Assembly: GCA_017517325.1 (NCBI GenBank)
Contig: JAFWZW010000010.1
Coordinates: 234,763-298,762, forward strand
Reading direction: 5' to 3'
Length of the DNA stretch: 64,000 nt
Origin: Clostridia bacterium
GTDB taxonomy: Bacteria > Bacillota > Clostridia > Oscillospirales > SIG627
Shown here: positions 32,975 through 42,487 of the stretch, in pieces
Layout of the letters: each line of letters begins with the position of its first letter
Numbering within the stretch: position 1 is the stretch's first letter
Translations under genes and position numbers: made by a program
Notes under the pieces: generated by a model
The model's input: only the letters and a program-made list of their open reading frames with translations
The model's database searches: none
What the model was told of the DNA's origin: nothing

Positions 32975-33053
32975 CCATTACGAAAGTTTTTGGAGGTTTG
33001 GAACCTTTTTTCAAAAAGGTTCCAAGCAGGGTGCGGAGCGGCAGCCCTGCGCG
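32975..33053 (-). repeat. Dispersed hairpin repeat, class B copy 1
   Basis: CATTACGAAAGTTTTTGG leads into TTGGAACCTTTTT-tc-AAAAAGGTTCCAA (32998-33025), then GCAGGG...CCCTGC. Together with copy A4 it fills the 468-base gap. Confidence 0.8.
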
Positions 33054-33117
33054 GGTGCCAAGCGTATGACCCGAAGCCCTACAAAACCAAAGCGGGCTCC
33101 CGCAGCTTTCGCTATAC

Positions 33118-33151
33118 AAAAAATCTCTGCTGAAATCAGCAGAGATTTTTT
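33118..33151 (-). terminator. Terminator of the prsA-like gene
   Basis: AAAAAATCTCTGCT pairs with AGCAGAGATTTTTT; it ends 17 bases from the stop codon. Confidence 0.9.
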
Positions 33152-33167
33152 CTGTTATTTACTTTTC

Positions 33168-34268
33168 TTATACCAGGTGCTGAAGAGCGGCAACGTCTAA
33201 TTCATCCAGGAAAGCTTCATCCAGCTTAAAATCCTTCTGTGCGTCAGCCAGCAAAGCGGTCTTCTTAGCGCTCTTTAAAAGGGCGATCACGGCATCGCTC
33301 TGCTCCTCAAATACGTCTTGATCCAAGGCGCGGCGGCGAAGCAGGTACGTTCCACCCTCCACGTCCACGCGGGCGATCTCCCCTTCTGCCATGGCAAAGG
33401 CCTTTTCCTCCGCCTCAGCGTTCACAAAGCCTCCCTTTTCAAAGGTATAGCCCTTTTCGGGGGTATCCTCTTCCATAGGCTGATCCGCATATTCACGGCA
33501 AAGCGCTGCAAAATCCTCTCCCTGACGAAGCTTGTTCTCCAGATCCTGTGCCAGGGCGATCTTGGCGTCCTTCTCCTCCTGAGGGAGCACCACCACCTTG
33601 CCGTTGGGGAAGGTCTTGTTGGCAGTGTTGATAAAGATGCAGTCTACGGTAATGTAATTGCCCTTGAAGTAACGCTTAGCGGCATCTTTTGTGATGCGGG
33701 AGGGGCCGTTCTCACCGAAGAGAAGCTCTTCTCCCTGATAGGCCAGGGCCTGGATCATATTGTATTCCAGCATCTGATCGTAATTGATGCCGTAGACCTT
33801 CATATTGGCGTTAAACTCTTTTTTATCGTCAAAGCTGGAAGCAATGAGAGAGGCAAATTCATCCTTTACCATATTCTCCTGCTCACGGTTCAATTCATAT
33901 CCCTGATCCTTGGCGTACTGGCAAAAATACAGATAGGTCTGCAACGTCTCCAGTACCTGCATCTTTAGGGTATCCGCCACCGTAGTGCCGGAGGAATCCG
34001 TTGCCGCCCAGATCTGGGGATTATCCTGCAGCTGAGAGGAGGAAAGATCGTCGGGGGTAATGTTGTAGGCCTCGTAAAGATAAGTGGTCTTTTCCGTACA
34101 GCATAGATACTGGAAAATAGCGCGGCTCACCTTGTAATCTCCGTAGGTAATGACCGCCACCTCACTGGCGGGTGTGCAGGAGGCAAAGGCACAACAAAGC
34201 ATAATAAGGGCCAGCATAAGAGATAGGATTTTTGTGAAACGGTGTTTCATTTTGTTCATTCCTTTCAT
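33168..34268 (-). CDS. PrsA/SurA-like peptidyl-prolyl isomerase lipoprotein
   Basis: This 366-residue exported lipoprotein has a signal peptide with lipobox FASC (LCCAFASCTP). A SurA-type N-terminal helical region (residues about 100-200) is followed by a parvulin-like segment (about 205-310) with VDCIFINTANK, LRQGEDFAALCREYADQP and KGGFVNAEAEEKAF, then a C-terminal helix. It assists folding of exported proteins outside the membrane. The ATG at 34268 overlaps the Mfd stop (ATGA); ATG 34250, preceded by AAAGGA, is the likelier start. The mfd-prsA order is common in Clostridia. Confidence 0.87.
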   Translation of the reverse strand: MKGMNKMKHRFTKILSLMLALIMLCCAFASCTPASEVAVITYGDYKVSRAIFQYLCCTEKTTYLYEAYNITPDDLSSSQLQDNPQIWAATDSSGTTVADTLKMQVLETLQTYLYFCQYAKDQGYELNREQENMVKDEFASLIASSFDDKKEFNANMKVYGINYDQMLEYNMIQALAYQGEELLFGENGPSRITKDAAKRYFKGNYITVDCIFINTANKTFPNGKVVVLPQEEKDAKIALAQDLENKLRQGEDFAALCREYADQPMEEDTPEKGYTFEKGGFVNAEAEEKAFAMAEGEIARVDVEGGTYLLRRRALDQDVFEEQSDAVIALLKSAKKTALLADAQKDFKLDEAFLDELDVAALQHLV

Positions 34269-37200
34269 CGCGTATTACCCCCTGCGGCACTTTCCAAAAA
34301 GCCTTGCAGGTGGCAAAGAAGCTCACGGCATTGAGCCAGCGGGCTTTCTTTCTCTTTTAAATTCAGGGTCAGGGAAGGCTTCCCCGCAAAGCTTAGGGAT
34401 AAGCGGGAAGCATATACAGCGGAAAGCAGAAGGAAGGCTTCATCCTTGGGGGATGCGAAGGTGAAGGTCACTTTTCCCCCCCGCTGGGCGATCTTTTCAC
34501 AGCCACGGCTGCAGCCTAAAGCACGAAGAAGTGCCACGGAAAAGAGATTTCGCACCGGGCGGGGAATATCTCCAAAGCAGTCAAGCAGCTCGTCGGTGAG
34601 ATCGTCTGCATCCTCCTGTGTCCGTAAAGAGGCGATCTTGCGGTAAAGATCCATTCGCTGTGAGGGATAGGGCACGTACTTTTCGGGAATGTAGCCGTCC
34701 AGAGACAGATCCACCACGCAATCGGCTTCCTCCTTGGGAGCAGCTCCCTGCTCCTCCAGCACCGCGTCGTTCAACAGCTTCATAAACATTTCGTAGCCGA
34801 TGCTGTCAAGATGTCCCGATTGCTCCGCACCCAAGAGATTACCCGCACCGCGGATCTCAAGGTCGCGCAGGGCGATCTGAAAGCCCGAGCCAAAGCGGGT
34901 ATATTCCCGAATGGCTTCAAGCCTTTTCGTGGAGATCTCCGATAACACCTTGCCCCGCCGATAGGTAAAGAAGGCGTAGGCCTTGCGGTCGCTTCTGCCC
35001 ACGCGCCCGCGGATCTGATGCAGTTGGGAAAGACCGAAGTGATCGGCGTTTTCCACAATGAGGGTATTGGCATCGGGCAGATCAATGCCCGTTTCAATAA
35101 TGGTGGTGCAAAGGAGAATATCGATCTCCTTATCCATCATTTCCTTCCAGATATCCGAAAGGGAATCCTTATCCATCTTTCCGTGAGCAATCGCAAGGGT
35201 CGCTTCGGGAAAGGCCTGCTGAAGGGCGGGCATTCGAGCCTCCAGCTCTTCAATGTTGTTGTGCAGATAAAATACCTGTCCACCGCGGCGAAGCTCACGG
35301 CGAATGGCTTCCTCCACCATGCCGCGGTCGTATTCCAGAACGTAGGTCTGCACCGGAAAACGGTCCTCCGGAGCTTCCTCCAAAAGGCTCATATCTTTAA
35401 TGCCGCCCAAAGCCATATTCAGAGTACGGGGAATGGGCGTGGCCGTAAGGGTCAGAACGTCTACCCCCTTGGAGATCTCCTTCAGCCGCTCCTTATGGGT
35501 CACACCGAAGCGCTGTTCCTCGTCAATAACCAAAAAGCCAAGGTCGCGAAAGAGCACATCGTTTTGAAGCAGTCGGTGGGTTCCCACCAAAATGTCGATC
35601 TCGCCCTGCCGCACCATCTCCAGAATTTGCGCTTGTTCCTTTTTGGTGCGAAAGCGTGAGAGCATTTCAATGCGAACGGGGTAGCCCTTAAAGCGAGTCA
35701 AGAGCGTCTGATAATGCTGCCAGGTCAAAATGGTGGTAGGCACCAGAATGGCGGCCTGCTTATTATCCATTACGCATTTGAATACCCCCCGCAGGGCAAC
35801 CTCGGTCTTGCCGAAGCCAACGTCTCCGCAAAGGAGGCGATCCATAGGAACGGCTCGCTCCATATCTGCCTTGATCTCGGCGGTGGCGCGAAGCTGGCTA
35901 TCCGTTTCTCCGTAAGGGAAAGCGTCTTCAAATTCCGTCTGCCAGGTGGTATCCCGCGAGAAGGCGAAGCCCTGCATCTTCTGCCGCTGGGCGTAAAGGG
36001 CGGTGAGCTTTTTGGCAATGTCCTTGGCGCTTTTCTTCGCGCGGGATTTTGCCTTGTGCCAATCGGCACCCCCCAGCTTGTGGAGCTTTAAGGTACCCGT
36101 ATCACTCTTGGGGCCGATGTATTTGGAAACGCAATCCAGATTGGAGCATGGTACGTACAAAACGTCACTGCCTGCGTAGGTGATCTTAATAAAATCCTTC
36201 AGGCTGCCGTCGGCGCTTTTCATTTTTTCTACGCCTTGGAAAATACCGATACCGTGACCCGAATGCACCACGTAATCCCCCACCGCAAGATCGGTGTAAG
36301 AGAGGATCTTTTCCTGTGCCGAGGCCTTCAGGGGGCTCTTTTTCTTTTTGCGGCTCCGCCTCTCCACAAAGGTGCTGTCACACAGAAGGGCAAAGCGGGA
36401 ATCTCCCAATTCAAAGCCCTCGCGGATGATCTCGCCACCGGGGGCACTGCGGGGCAGAATGCCTACCACACCCGCCATCAGACCCCCTTCACCCGATAAA
36501 ATGGCGGCGGGAACGCCGCTTTTTTCGAAATGCTCCGCCAAAGCGGCGGCGGCCATCGAGTTTTCGCAAAGAAGCAGGGTCTTATATTCTTCCTCCCGCA
36601 GGACCGAAAGAGCCTCACCAAGTCTGGTCATATCCTGAAAGCTCACGGGGGCTGTGCGGGTGCGGAAGGTGAAGATGCCGCTGGGCGCAATGGGGCTTTT
36701 CCCTGCGAAAAAGTTTTCAAGGAGCACCGTGCGCCGCGCCGAAAGGGTGGCGGCCATAGCGTCAAAATCCGCTAAAAGGCACATTCCGTCAGGGGGGAGC
36801 AGGGTTTTATTCTCCTCGTAAAGGGAAAGCAGCTCCTGCCGCAGGATCTCCCCTGCACGTGCAAGCGCCTCCTTGGCGGCATTCTGATCGTAAAGGAAGA
36901 TCATATCCTCCTTCACGTAATCAAAGAGAGTGGCAAAGCGATAGACCAAGGGCAAAAATAGATCACGGGCAAAATCAAGCCCGTTTTCGATGCGATCCTG
37001 CAGATCACGGATAAAGACCCGCTTTTCCTTTTCCTCAGGTCGGCTTTTTTCCGTTTCCTGCCGCAAAAAGGCGTCGATGATCTCCAGATCCTTACCGGAA
37101 AAGACTAGCTCCTGAGCAGGGGTCATGGTAAATTCCTGCAGGTTTTCCGTTCGTCTTTGAGTCAGGGGGTCAAAATACCCCATAGCGTCGATCTCGTCAC

Positions 37201-37783
37201 CGAAAAGCTCTATGCGGATAGGCGAAGCCTCCCCGGATAAATACAGGTCGATAATGTCGCCGCGGGTGGCGTATTGCCCGGGTCCCTCTACCCGCCAGGT
37301 CTGGCGGTATCCCGCCTCCAAAAAGGCGGTGAGGATCTCCTCCTTGGAGATCTGATCCCCAATGGCAAAGCGCCGCCCCATTTTGGAGAGCACCTCGGGG
37401 GGGACCGTGGCCTGACAGGCGGCCTCGGGGGTGGTCACCACCAGATCGAAATCCCCGCGGGCGATCTGAGTCAACGCCTTCAGCCTCTGCAGGGAAAAAT
37501 CACGGCTGGAGGAATCCACCCGCACCAGAGAATAATCCCTTGATGGAAAAAAGTAGGTGCGCGGAAAAACCGAAGAAAGGGCGCCTGCCACCTCTGCCGC
37601 TTCCCGTTCGTCGGGCAGTAGGATCAACGCTTTTTCCCCGGTGGTATGGATCACGGTCCCGGGAAACAGCATCTTCAGAGAAGATGCAAGCCCCGTAACC
37701 AGAACCGGCTTTTTCTCTTTTTTAAGAGCAGAGATCAAGGGCGCAAAGTCCTTTTCCTTCTGCAAGGCGGAAAATAAGAGCAT
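34265..37783 (-). CDS. mfd: Transcription-repair coupling factor Mfd
   Basis: At 1172 residues this is the usual Mfd length. The UvrB-like N-terminal region includes FPSRDYSLVRVDSSSRDFSLQRL. The RNA-polymerase interaction domain starts at VGDYVVHSGHGIGIFQGVEKM (near residue 494). The translocase has Walker A GDVGFGKTEVA (near 655), the DEEQ box in VIDEEQRFGVTH (near 752) and the QIRGRVGRSDRKAYAFF motif. Mfd removes stalled RNA polymerase and recruits UvrA. I choose MLLFSALQK at 37783, with AAAGGA upstream, two bases after the YmdB stop; an in-frame start further upstream lies inside ymdB. Confidence 0.97.
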   Translation of the reverse strand: MLLFSALQKEKDFAPLISALKKEKKPVLVTGLASSLKMLFPGTVIHTTGEKALILLPDEREAAEVAGALSSVFPRTYFFPSRDYSLVRVDSSSRDFSLQRLKALTQIARGDFDLVVTTPEAACQATVPPEVLSKMGRRFAIGDQISKEEILTAFLEAGYRQTWRVEGPGQYATRGDIIDLYLSGEASPIRIELFGDEIDAMGYFDPLTQRRTENLQEFTMTPAQELVFSGKDLEIIDAFLRQETEKSRPEEKEKRVFIRDLQDRIENGLDFARDLFLPLVYRFATLFDYVKEDMIFLYDQNAAKEALARAGEILRQELLSLYEENKTLLPPDGMCLLADFDAMAATLSARRTVLLENFFAGKSPIAPSGIFTFRTRTAPVSFQDMTRLGEALSVLREEEYKTLLLCENSMAAAALAEHFEKSGVPAAILSGEGGLMAGVVGILPRSAPGGEIIREGFELGDSRFALLCDSTFVERRSRKKKKSPLKASAQEKILSYTDLAVGDYVVHSGHGIGIFQGVEKMKSADGSLKDFIKITYAGSDVLYVPCSNLDCVSKYIGPKSDTGTLKLHKLGGADWHKAKSRAKKSAKDIAKKLTALYAQRQKMQGFAFSRDTTWQTEFEDAFPYGETDSQLRATAEIKADMERAVPMDRLLCGDVGFGKTEVALRGVFKCVMDNKQAAILVPTTILTWQHYQTLLTRFKGYPVRIEMLSRFRTKKEQAQILEMVRQGEIDILVGTHRLLQNDVLFRDLGFLVIDEEQRFGVTHKERLKEISKGVDVLTLTATPIPRTLNMALGGIKDMSLLEEAPEDRFPVQTYVLEYDRGMVEEAIRRELRRGGQVFYLHNNIEELEARMPALQQAFPEATLAIAHGKMDKDSLSDIWKEMMDKEIDILLCTTIIETGIDLPDANTLIVENADHFGLSQLHQIRGRVGRSDRKAYAFFTYRRGKVLSEISTKRLEAIREYTRFGSGFQIALRDLEIRGAGNLLGAEQSGHLDSIGYEMFMKLLNDAVLEEQGAAPKEEADCVVDLSLDGYIPEKYVPYPSQRMDLYRKIASLRTQEDADDLTDELLDCFGDIPRPVRNLFSVALLRALGCSRGCEKIAQRGGKVTFTFASPKDEAFLLLSAVYASRLSLSFAGKPSLTLNLKEKESPLAQCRELLCHLQGFLESAAGGNTR

Positions 37784-37785
37784 TG

Positions 37786-38607
37786 TTATTTCCTTTGTTG
37801 TTGTGCCGAAAGCCCTTCCTCCGTAAGATGCACCTGCTCTACGGCAAGACACCTCCCCGTGGCGGGATCCAGCTCAAAAATAGCACCCCAAGCCTCCTGC
37901 GGGCCTTGGGCAGTGCGGTAATAGGTGGGCATATGGGTCACGAATTTTTCCGTTGCCACCCCGATCTCCATTCCCAAAACGGAATCCCGCGCGCCGCACA
38001 TTCCAAGGTCGGTAATATACCCGCTGCCCCCGGGCAGGATCTGCAGATCCGCGGTGGGAATATGGGTGTGCGTGCCGAAAATGGCGTGAATGCGGGAATC
38101 GAAGTGATAGCCGAAGGCTTTTTTCTCGCTGGTGGCTTCCCCGTGAAAATCGCAAAAAGCAAGGTCAAAGCGCCCCGCTTCCCGCTCCAGAATCTTCTCT
38201 ACGGCTTCAAAGGGATTTGCAAGGGCATCCATAAACAGGGTGCCCTGCACGTTGATCACCAACACTTTCAGACCCGAAAGGGAAAGAATCGCATACCCCC
38301 TGCCGGGGCAAGCGGCGGGGAAATTGCAAGGACGGAGCAGGGATCCTGCTCCGTCCAGAAAATCATAGATCTCACGTTGCCTGAAAACATGATTCCCCGT
38401 TGTTACAAGATCCACCCCGGCGGAAAACAGCATCTCCGTGCTTTCCAGATCGATTCCGCCCCTGCGGGAGGAATTTTCTCCGTTGGCGAGAACAAGGTCA
38501 AGCCCCTTTTCCTTGCGGAAGCGGGGCAGGCTCCGCCGCAGGAACAGCGTTGCCGCTTCTCCCACCACGTCACCCAAGGCAAGCATACGAAAGGCTTGTG
38601 TTTTCAT
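37786..38607 (-). CDS. ymdB: YmdB-family metallophosphoesterase
   Basis: This 273-residue protein of the TIGR00282/YmdB family of 2',3'-cyclic nucleotide phosphodiesterases shows MLALGDVVGE, VLANGENSS, TTGNHVFRQ, CDFHGEATSEK and GTHTHIPTAD. These are the binuclear metal ligands in the right order. In Bacillus, YmdB follows rny and affects biofilm and sporulation decisions, and the same order is kept here. The first ATG is seven codons longer than the usual MLALGDVVG-type start, and neither start has a strong ribosome site. It lies 19 bases after rny. Confidence 0.93.
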   Translation of the reverse strand: MKTQAFRMLALGDVVGEAATLFLRRSLPRFRKEKGLDLVLANGENSSRRGGIDLESTEMLFSAGVDLVTTGNHVFRQREIYDFLDGAGSLLRPCNFPAACPGRGYAILSLSGLKVLVINVQGTLFMDALANPFEAVEKILEREAGRFDLAFCDFHGEATSEKKAFGYHFDSRIHAIFGTHTHIPTADLQILPGGSGYITDLGMCGARDSVLGMEIGVATEKFVTHMPTYYRTAQGPQEAWGAIFELDPATGRCLAVEQVHLTEEGLSAQQQRK

Positions 38608-38626
38608 GGCATCGTTTCCGAATCTG

Positions 38627-40177
38627 TTATTTGGCGTATTCCACCACGCGGCTCTCGCGGATCACGTGGACCTTGATCTGACCGGGATATTCCATCTCGG
38701 CTTCGATCTTGCGTGCAATATCGTGAGCGATAAACGCCATATTTTCATCGTTGACTACTTCAGGCTTCACCATCAGGCGCAGCTCTCTGCCTGCCTGAAT
38801 GGCAAAGGATTTTTCCACACCGTTGTAGGAATTGGCGATCTCCTCCAGCTTCTGTAAGCGCTTGATGTAGGATTCCAGATTCTCTCTTCTGGCACCGGGT
38901 CTTGCGGCACTGACAGCGTCTGCCGCCTGCACGATGATGGCAACCAGAGTCTGGGGCTCTACGTCGTTGTGGTGCGCCTCGATGGCGTGGATCACGTCTT
39001 TGTTTTCGCGGTACTTCTTGGCAATGTCCGCACCGATCTGGGTGTGGCTTCCCTCCACCTCGTGGCTCAGAGCCTTACCGATATCGTGGAGAAGACCGGC
39101 TCTTCTTGCCAGCGCGGGATCGATACCCAATTCGTCTGCGATCATACCGGCAATGTAAGAGACCTCAACGGAGTGCTTCAATACGTTCTGGCCGTAACTG
39201 GTACGGAAGCGAAGTCTGCCCAGAAGGCGGATCAATTCGGAATTCATACTGTGGATTCCGCAGGAGAGCACGGCCTGCTCACCCTCGCTCTTGATGATGG
39301 CATCCACTTCCTTCTTTGCCTTGTCCACCATTTCCTCAATGCGGGCGGGATGGATCCGTCCGTCGGTAATGAGCTTTTCAATGGTGAGCTTTGCAACCTC
39401 GCGGCGCATGGGATCAAAGCTGGAAAGGGTAATGGCCTCGGGGGTATCGTCAATGATCAGATCCACACCGGTCAGAGTCTCGATGGTGCGGATGTTTCTG
39501 CCTTCGCGACCGATGAGTCTTCCCTTCATATCGTCGTTGGGAAGGGCAACCACCGAAACGGTGGCCTCGGTCACGTGATTGGCGGCAATGCGCTGAATGG
39601 CACCGGTAATCAGGTCTCTCGCCTTGTCCTCGGCGTTTTCCTTCAATTCCTGCTCGATTTCAGCCATACGGATGGAGGCGGAGCGCTTGGCTTCCTCCTC
39701 GTAGCGCTGGAAGAGAATGTTCTTTGCCTCTTCCCCGGTCATGCCGGCGGTCTTTTCCAGAACGCGAAGCTCCTCTTCCTTCAGTTTCTCCAGCTCAGAG
39801 AGCTTTTCTTCGTTTTCCTTCAGCTTGCGGTCAAGGTTTTCTTCCTTGCGTTCCAGGTTTTCAAGCTTGCGATCCAGGTTTTCTTCCTTCTGAATGGCGC
39901 GCTTTTCCAGACGTGATACTTCGTTTCTGCGTTCTTTGATTTCTCTGTCTGCTTCGTTTTTGTTGCGAAGGGCTTCCTCCTTAGCCTCTACCAAAAGCTC
40001 CTTCTTCTGCTGCTCGCCCTGACGGCGGGCGTCTTCAATGATCTTTGCTGCCTGGCCTTCTGCAGTACCGATCTTCTTTTCGGCAATTCTCTTACGGTAC
40101 GTCATACCGCAAACGAAGCCTACGACCAGTGTCAGAACAGCGACGGCAAAGAGCAGGATCATTTCTGTCGTTTCCAT
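38627..40177 (-). CDS. rny: Ribonuclease Y
   Basis: This 516-residue membrane-bound endoribonuclease initiates mRNA decay. It has an N-terminal membrane helix (about residues 6-26), a long charged coiled coil (about 30-160, with repeated [20 protein letters not shown]-type heptads), a KH domain ([15 protein letters not shown], near 215) and an HD domain with the catalytic HD in [12 protein letters not shown] (near 350). It ends SRVVEYAK, the usual RNase Y C-terminus. AGGAGGT lies 12 bases upstream of the ATG, somewhat farther than normal. It heads the rny-ymdB-mfd-prsA operon. Confidence 0.97.
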   Translation of the reverse strand: METTEMILLFAVAVLTLVVGFVCGMTYRKRIAEKKIGTAEGQAAKIIEDARRQGEQQKKELLVEAKEEALRNKNEADREIKERRNEVSRLEKRAIQKEENLDRKLENLERKEENLDRKLKENEEKLSELEKLKEEELRVLEKTAGMTGEEAKNILFQRYEEEAKRSASIRMAEIEQELKENAEDKARDLITGAIQRIAANHVTEATVSVVALPNDDMKGRLIGREGRNIRTIETLTGVDLIIDDTPEAITLSSFDPMRREVAKLTIEKLITDGRIHPARIEEMVDKAKKEVDAIIKSEGEQAVLSCGIHSMNSELIRLLGRLRFRTSYGQNVLKHSVEVSYIAGMIADELGIDPALARRAGLLHDIGKALSHEVEGSHTQIGADIAKKYRENKDVIHAIEAHHNDVEPQTLVAIIVQAADAVSAARPGARRENLESYIKRLQKLEEIANSYNGVEKSFAIQAGRELRLMVKPEVVNDENMAFIAHDIARKIEAEMEYPGQIKVHVIRESRVVEYAK

Positions 40178-40288
40178 TATGTAACCTACACCTCCTTTGT
40201 TTTTGTTTACGGATCCGCAAAAGCTGACAAATCTTCTGCGGCTCGGAAAAAAGATTTCATAATGACGCATCATACAATACGCCTCTAT

Positions 40289-40318
40289 ATTATACCCTAA
40301 AGGAGGTGCTCTTGTCAA
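40289..40318 (-). promoter_or_regulatory. Sigma-A promoter of the rny operon
   Basis: On the complement TTGACA (40318-40313), an 18-base spacer and TATAAT (40294-40289). The leader before rny is about 105 bases. Confidence 0.8.
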
Positions 40319-40347
40319 GGCGGTTTTGCCGAAAAAGCTTGAAAATA

Positions 40348-41034
40348 TCAAGCTTTTGGGGATTTTATCATTGCCTTCAAGGCATCCATTGCATCCCCGA
40401 AGGAGCCAAGCTTTTCCACAAGGCCGGCTGCCACCGCCTCCGCCCCGCAGAGAATGGTGCCGATATCCGTTGCCATATGGTGCTGACCTGCCATCAGAGC
40501 GTCAAGGCTCCTTCGGCTCACGGTGGAATGGGTGGTGATAAAATCGCAGATCCGATCCTGCATTCGCCGCAGGTATTCAAAGCTTTGAGGCACCCCCAAA
40601 ACCAACCCCGTCATACGAACGGGGTGAACGGTCATGGTAGCGGAGGGCACGATAAAGCTGTGATCCGCCGCCACCGCAAGGGGAATGCCGATGGAGTGAC
40701 CCCCGCCCAAAACCAGGCTGACGGTGGGCTTTTTCATCCCCGCGATCATTTCAGCCATGGCAAGGCCCGCCTCTACGTCACCTCCAACGGTATTCAACAA
40801 AAACAATACCCCCTCCACCTCGGGGCTTTCCTCCGCCTTGACCAGCATAGGCAGAACGTGCTCGTAGCGGGTGGCCTTGGCAGGGGGCGGAAGCACCTGA
40901 TGCCCCTCGATCTGCCCTGCGATCACCAGCGTCAGGATCCGCTTTTCCCCTTGGGTCAGGGTAGCGCCGAACTGCAGAATGTCCTCTTCTTCCCTTTTCC
41001 CCACCGTTACTTCTTCCGTCTTTTCTTCCGTCAT
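40348..41034 (-). CDS. ClpP-like serine protease (TepA/YmfB type)
   Basis: This 228-residue ClpP-fold protein has the nucleophile Ser in [11 protein letters not shown] (near residue 112) and the His in TVHPVRMTG (near 137), as in the TepA/YmfB group. In full ClpP the motif is usually MGQAASMG, so this is the divergent branch. It has an acidic N-terminal extension of about 20 residues and no signal peptide. The family is implicated in protein turnover and, in Bacillus, in protein translocation. AAGGAG precedes the ATG. It lies just upstream of the rny operon, which has its own promoter. Confidence 0.88.
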   Translation of the reverse strand: MTEEKTEEVTVGKREEEDILQFGATLTQGEKRILTLVIAGQIEGHQVLPPPAKATRYEHVLPMLVKAEESPEVEGVLFLLNTVGGDVEAGLAMAEMIAGMKKPTVSLVLGGGHSIGIPLAVAADHSFIVPSATMTVHPVRMTGLVLGVPQSFEYLRRMQDRICDFITTHSTVSRRSLDALMAGQHHMATDIGTILCGAEAVAAGLVEKLGSFGDAMDALKAMIKSPKA

Positions 41035-41122
41035 AGCATTCTCCTTTTCTTAATTCACAAAATGTTAACCATATTTTTTCCAGATGTGGTATGCTTGATA
41101 CATAAAAGAAATGAGGAACGTT

Positions 41123-42157
41123 ATGAAAAAACGAATTTTGGCTTTCTGCCTTTCTCTGATCTGCCTTCTTTCCTTGGTCGCTTGCGGCAAGGAGGACGAG
41201 GAAAAAGGCGGTAAAAAAAGCGCCTTTACCCCGCTGTTCCGCTTTGTGGTGGCGGAAGGGAGAGGCCGAGAGACGCGCCTGATCTCCCTTCCCGATTCCG
41301 CCGGCTTTTTCTACCTGCACCCCAACCCCGACGGTGCCTTCACCGGGGGCTTCGTTTCCCCCGAGCGCAGCGTGGCGGCAGAGGGCTTCGTGACCCTTGA
41401 AAATGCTGATTTCTGCACCATATCCGAATCCGAGCGGGATCGCGCCACCCTGGTCAGCCCCGATGGGGTCACCCACCTGCTCCTGAAGGAGGGGGGCGCC
41501 GAAACCCGTGCCTTCGGTGACGTGAAGGCTGATTTTTCCCACGGCTTGTATTTTGACGAGCTGACCCTTTTGGGCGTGACCGACTCCCTTTTGGTGCTCT
41601 GCCCCGTGGATCTTTCCCAAACCTACGTATTGGCGCAAAAGGAGCGCCTGCCCGATTTTGCCGCTCCGTTGGCGGTGACCCACACCAAGACCCGCATCTG
41701 GTACGCACGTGGCACCGCAGGGGATTATTCCGGCATTTCCTTTTTCGAATACGGAAAAAACGTGCCCTTAGGCTCCGAAAACTTCCCCTTCCACGATTAT
41801 GAAGCCATCGGTCAAAACGCCATCCTCTTTACCCGCAATCTCCCCGATGGAGGCGCCATGTACCTCTACCGCAACCTTGAGACCGATGAGGTCTTTTCCC
41901 TGACGGTGGATCAGCCCTTCAATGCCGTCACCTGCGATCCCGCAGGCACCACTCTTTGCGGCACCTTGGCCGGTGCTTCCGACGGCTCCGTTGAGATCTA
42001 CGATCTGCAGAGCGGCAAGAAACGCGGCTCCTATTCCTCCGGCGCAGGAGTGCCTGCCGATTCCCTCGCCATCTCCGCCGACGCCGAGACCCTTCTCTTC
42101 TCTATGAGCATGGGCGGCGATGCCGTTCTGGCTACTTTAGATCTGACCCAATACTGA
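41123..42157 (+). CDS. Lipoprotein with beta-propeller-like domain, unknown
   Basis: The start MKKRILAFC is set by GAGGAA just upstream, in preference to an in-frame ATG 12 bases earlier. A type II signal peptide ends at LSLVAC (Cys near residue 21), followed by a charged linker (GKEDEEKGGKKS). The mature 320 residues show repeated short beta segments such as DGAFTGGFVSPERS, SDGSVEIYDLQSGKKRGSY and ADAETLLFSMSMGGDAVLATLDL, which look like WD/YVTN-type propeller blades. It is anchored outside the cell membrane. It stands alone, divergent from the ClpP-like gene, and I cannot name its function. Confidence 0.8.
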   Translation: MKKRILAFCLSLICLLSLVACGKEDEEKGGKKSAFTPLFRFVVAEGRGRETRLISLPDSAGFFYLHPNPDGAFTGGFVSPERSVAAEGFVTLENADFCTISESERDRATLVSPDGVTHLLLKEGGAETRAFGDVKADFSHGLYFDELTLLGVTDSLLVLCPVDLSQTYVLAQKERLPDFAAPLAVTHTKTRIWYARGTAGDYSGISFFEYGKNVPLGSENFPFHDYEAIGQNAILFTRNLPDGGAMYLYRNLETDEVFSLTVDQPFNAVTCDPAGTTLCGTLAGASDGSVEIYDLQSGKKRGSYSSGAGVPADSLAISADAETLLFSMSMGGDAVLATLDLTQY

Positions 42158-42182
42158 TCCCACGCTCATCGAGCTCTGCCAC

Positions 42183-42254
42183 TGCAGGGCTGCCGCCCCG
42201 CACCCCTGCCAAGCCCTTTTTGAAAAAAGGGCTTGACCCCAAAAACTTTCGCAA
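42183..42254 (+). repeat. Dispersed hairpin repeat, class B copy 2
   Basis: GCAGGGCTGCCGCCCCGC is followed by the stem AAGCCCTTTTT-ga-AAAAAGGGCTT (42211-42234), then CAAAAACTTTCGCAA. Confidence 0.8.
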
Positions 42255-42271
42255 TAAAATATAAACCGCTT

Positions 42272-42303
42272 TCATCCATCACAGCCAATACTGTGGTGGA
42301 TGA
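42272..42303. repeat. CATCCATCACAG hairpin attached to the class B repeat
   Basis: TCATCCATCACAG pairs with CTGTGGTGGATGA, with one T-G wobble. The same module sits at 58166-58195 beside repeat B5, with a wobble at a different pair. Confidence 0.7.
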
Positions 42304-42370
42304 TTCTGTCTGCGCTGTATGAACGTATTCTTTATTCTTATTTTGCAAACGTTCCCAAGAAACGAAAAAG

Positions 42371-42405
42371 ATACTCTGCACTTGGTACAGAGTATCTCTT
42401 TTTTA
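42371..42405. terminator. Terminator between repeats B2 and B3
   Basis: GATACTCTG pairs with CAGAGTATC and is flanked by A and T runs. It can stop transcription from either side of the 330-base gap. Confidence 0.65.
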
Positions 42406-42418
42406 TTTTTATAAAACC

Positions 42419-42482
42419 CCATTACAAAGTTTTTGGGGTTTCAGACCCTTTTTGAAAAAAGGGTCTGAGCCTGCCCGGCCGG
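42419..42482 (-). repeat. Dispersed hairpin repeat, class B copy 3
   Basis: CATTACAAAGTTTTTGGGG leads to CAGACCCTTTTT-ga-AAAAAGGGTCTG (42442-42467), then GCCCGGCCGGGG. It abuts the stop of the acyl-CoA ligase gene. Confidence 0.8.
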
Positions 42483-42487
42483 GGCAA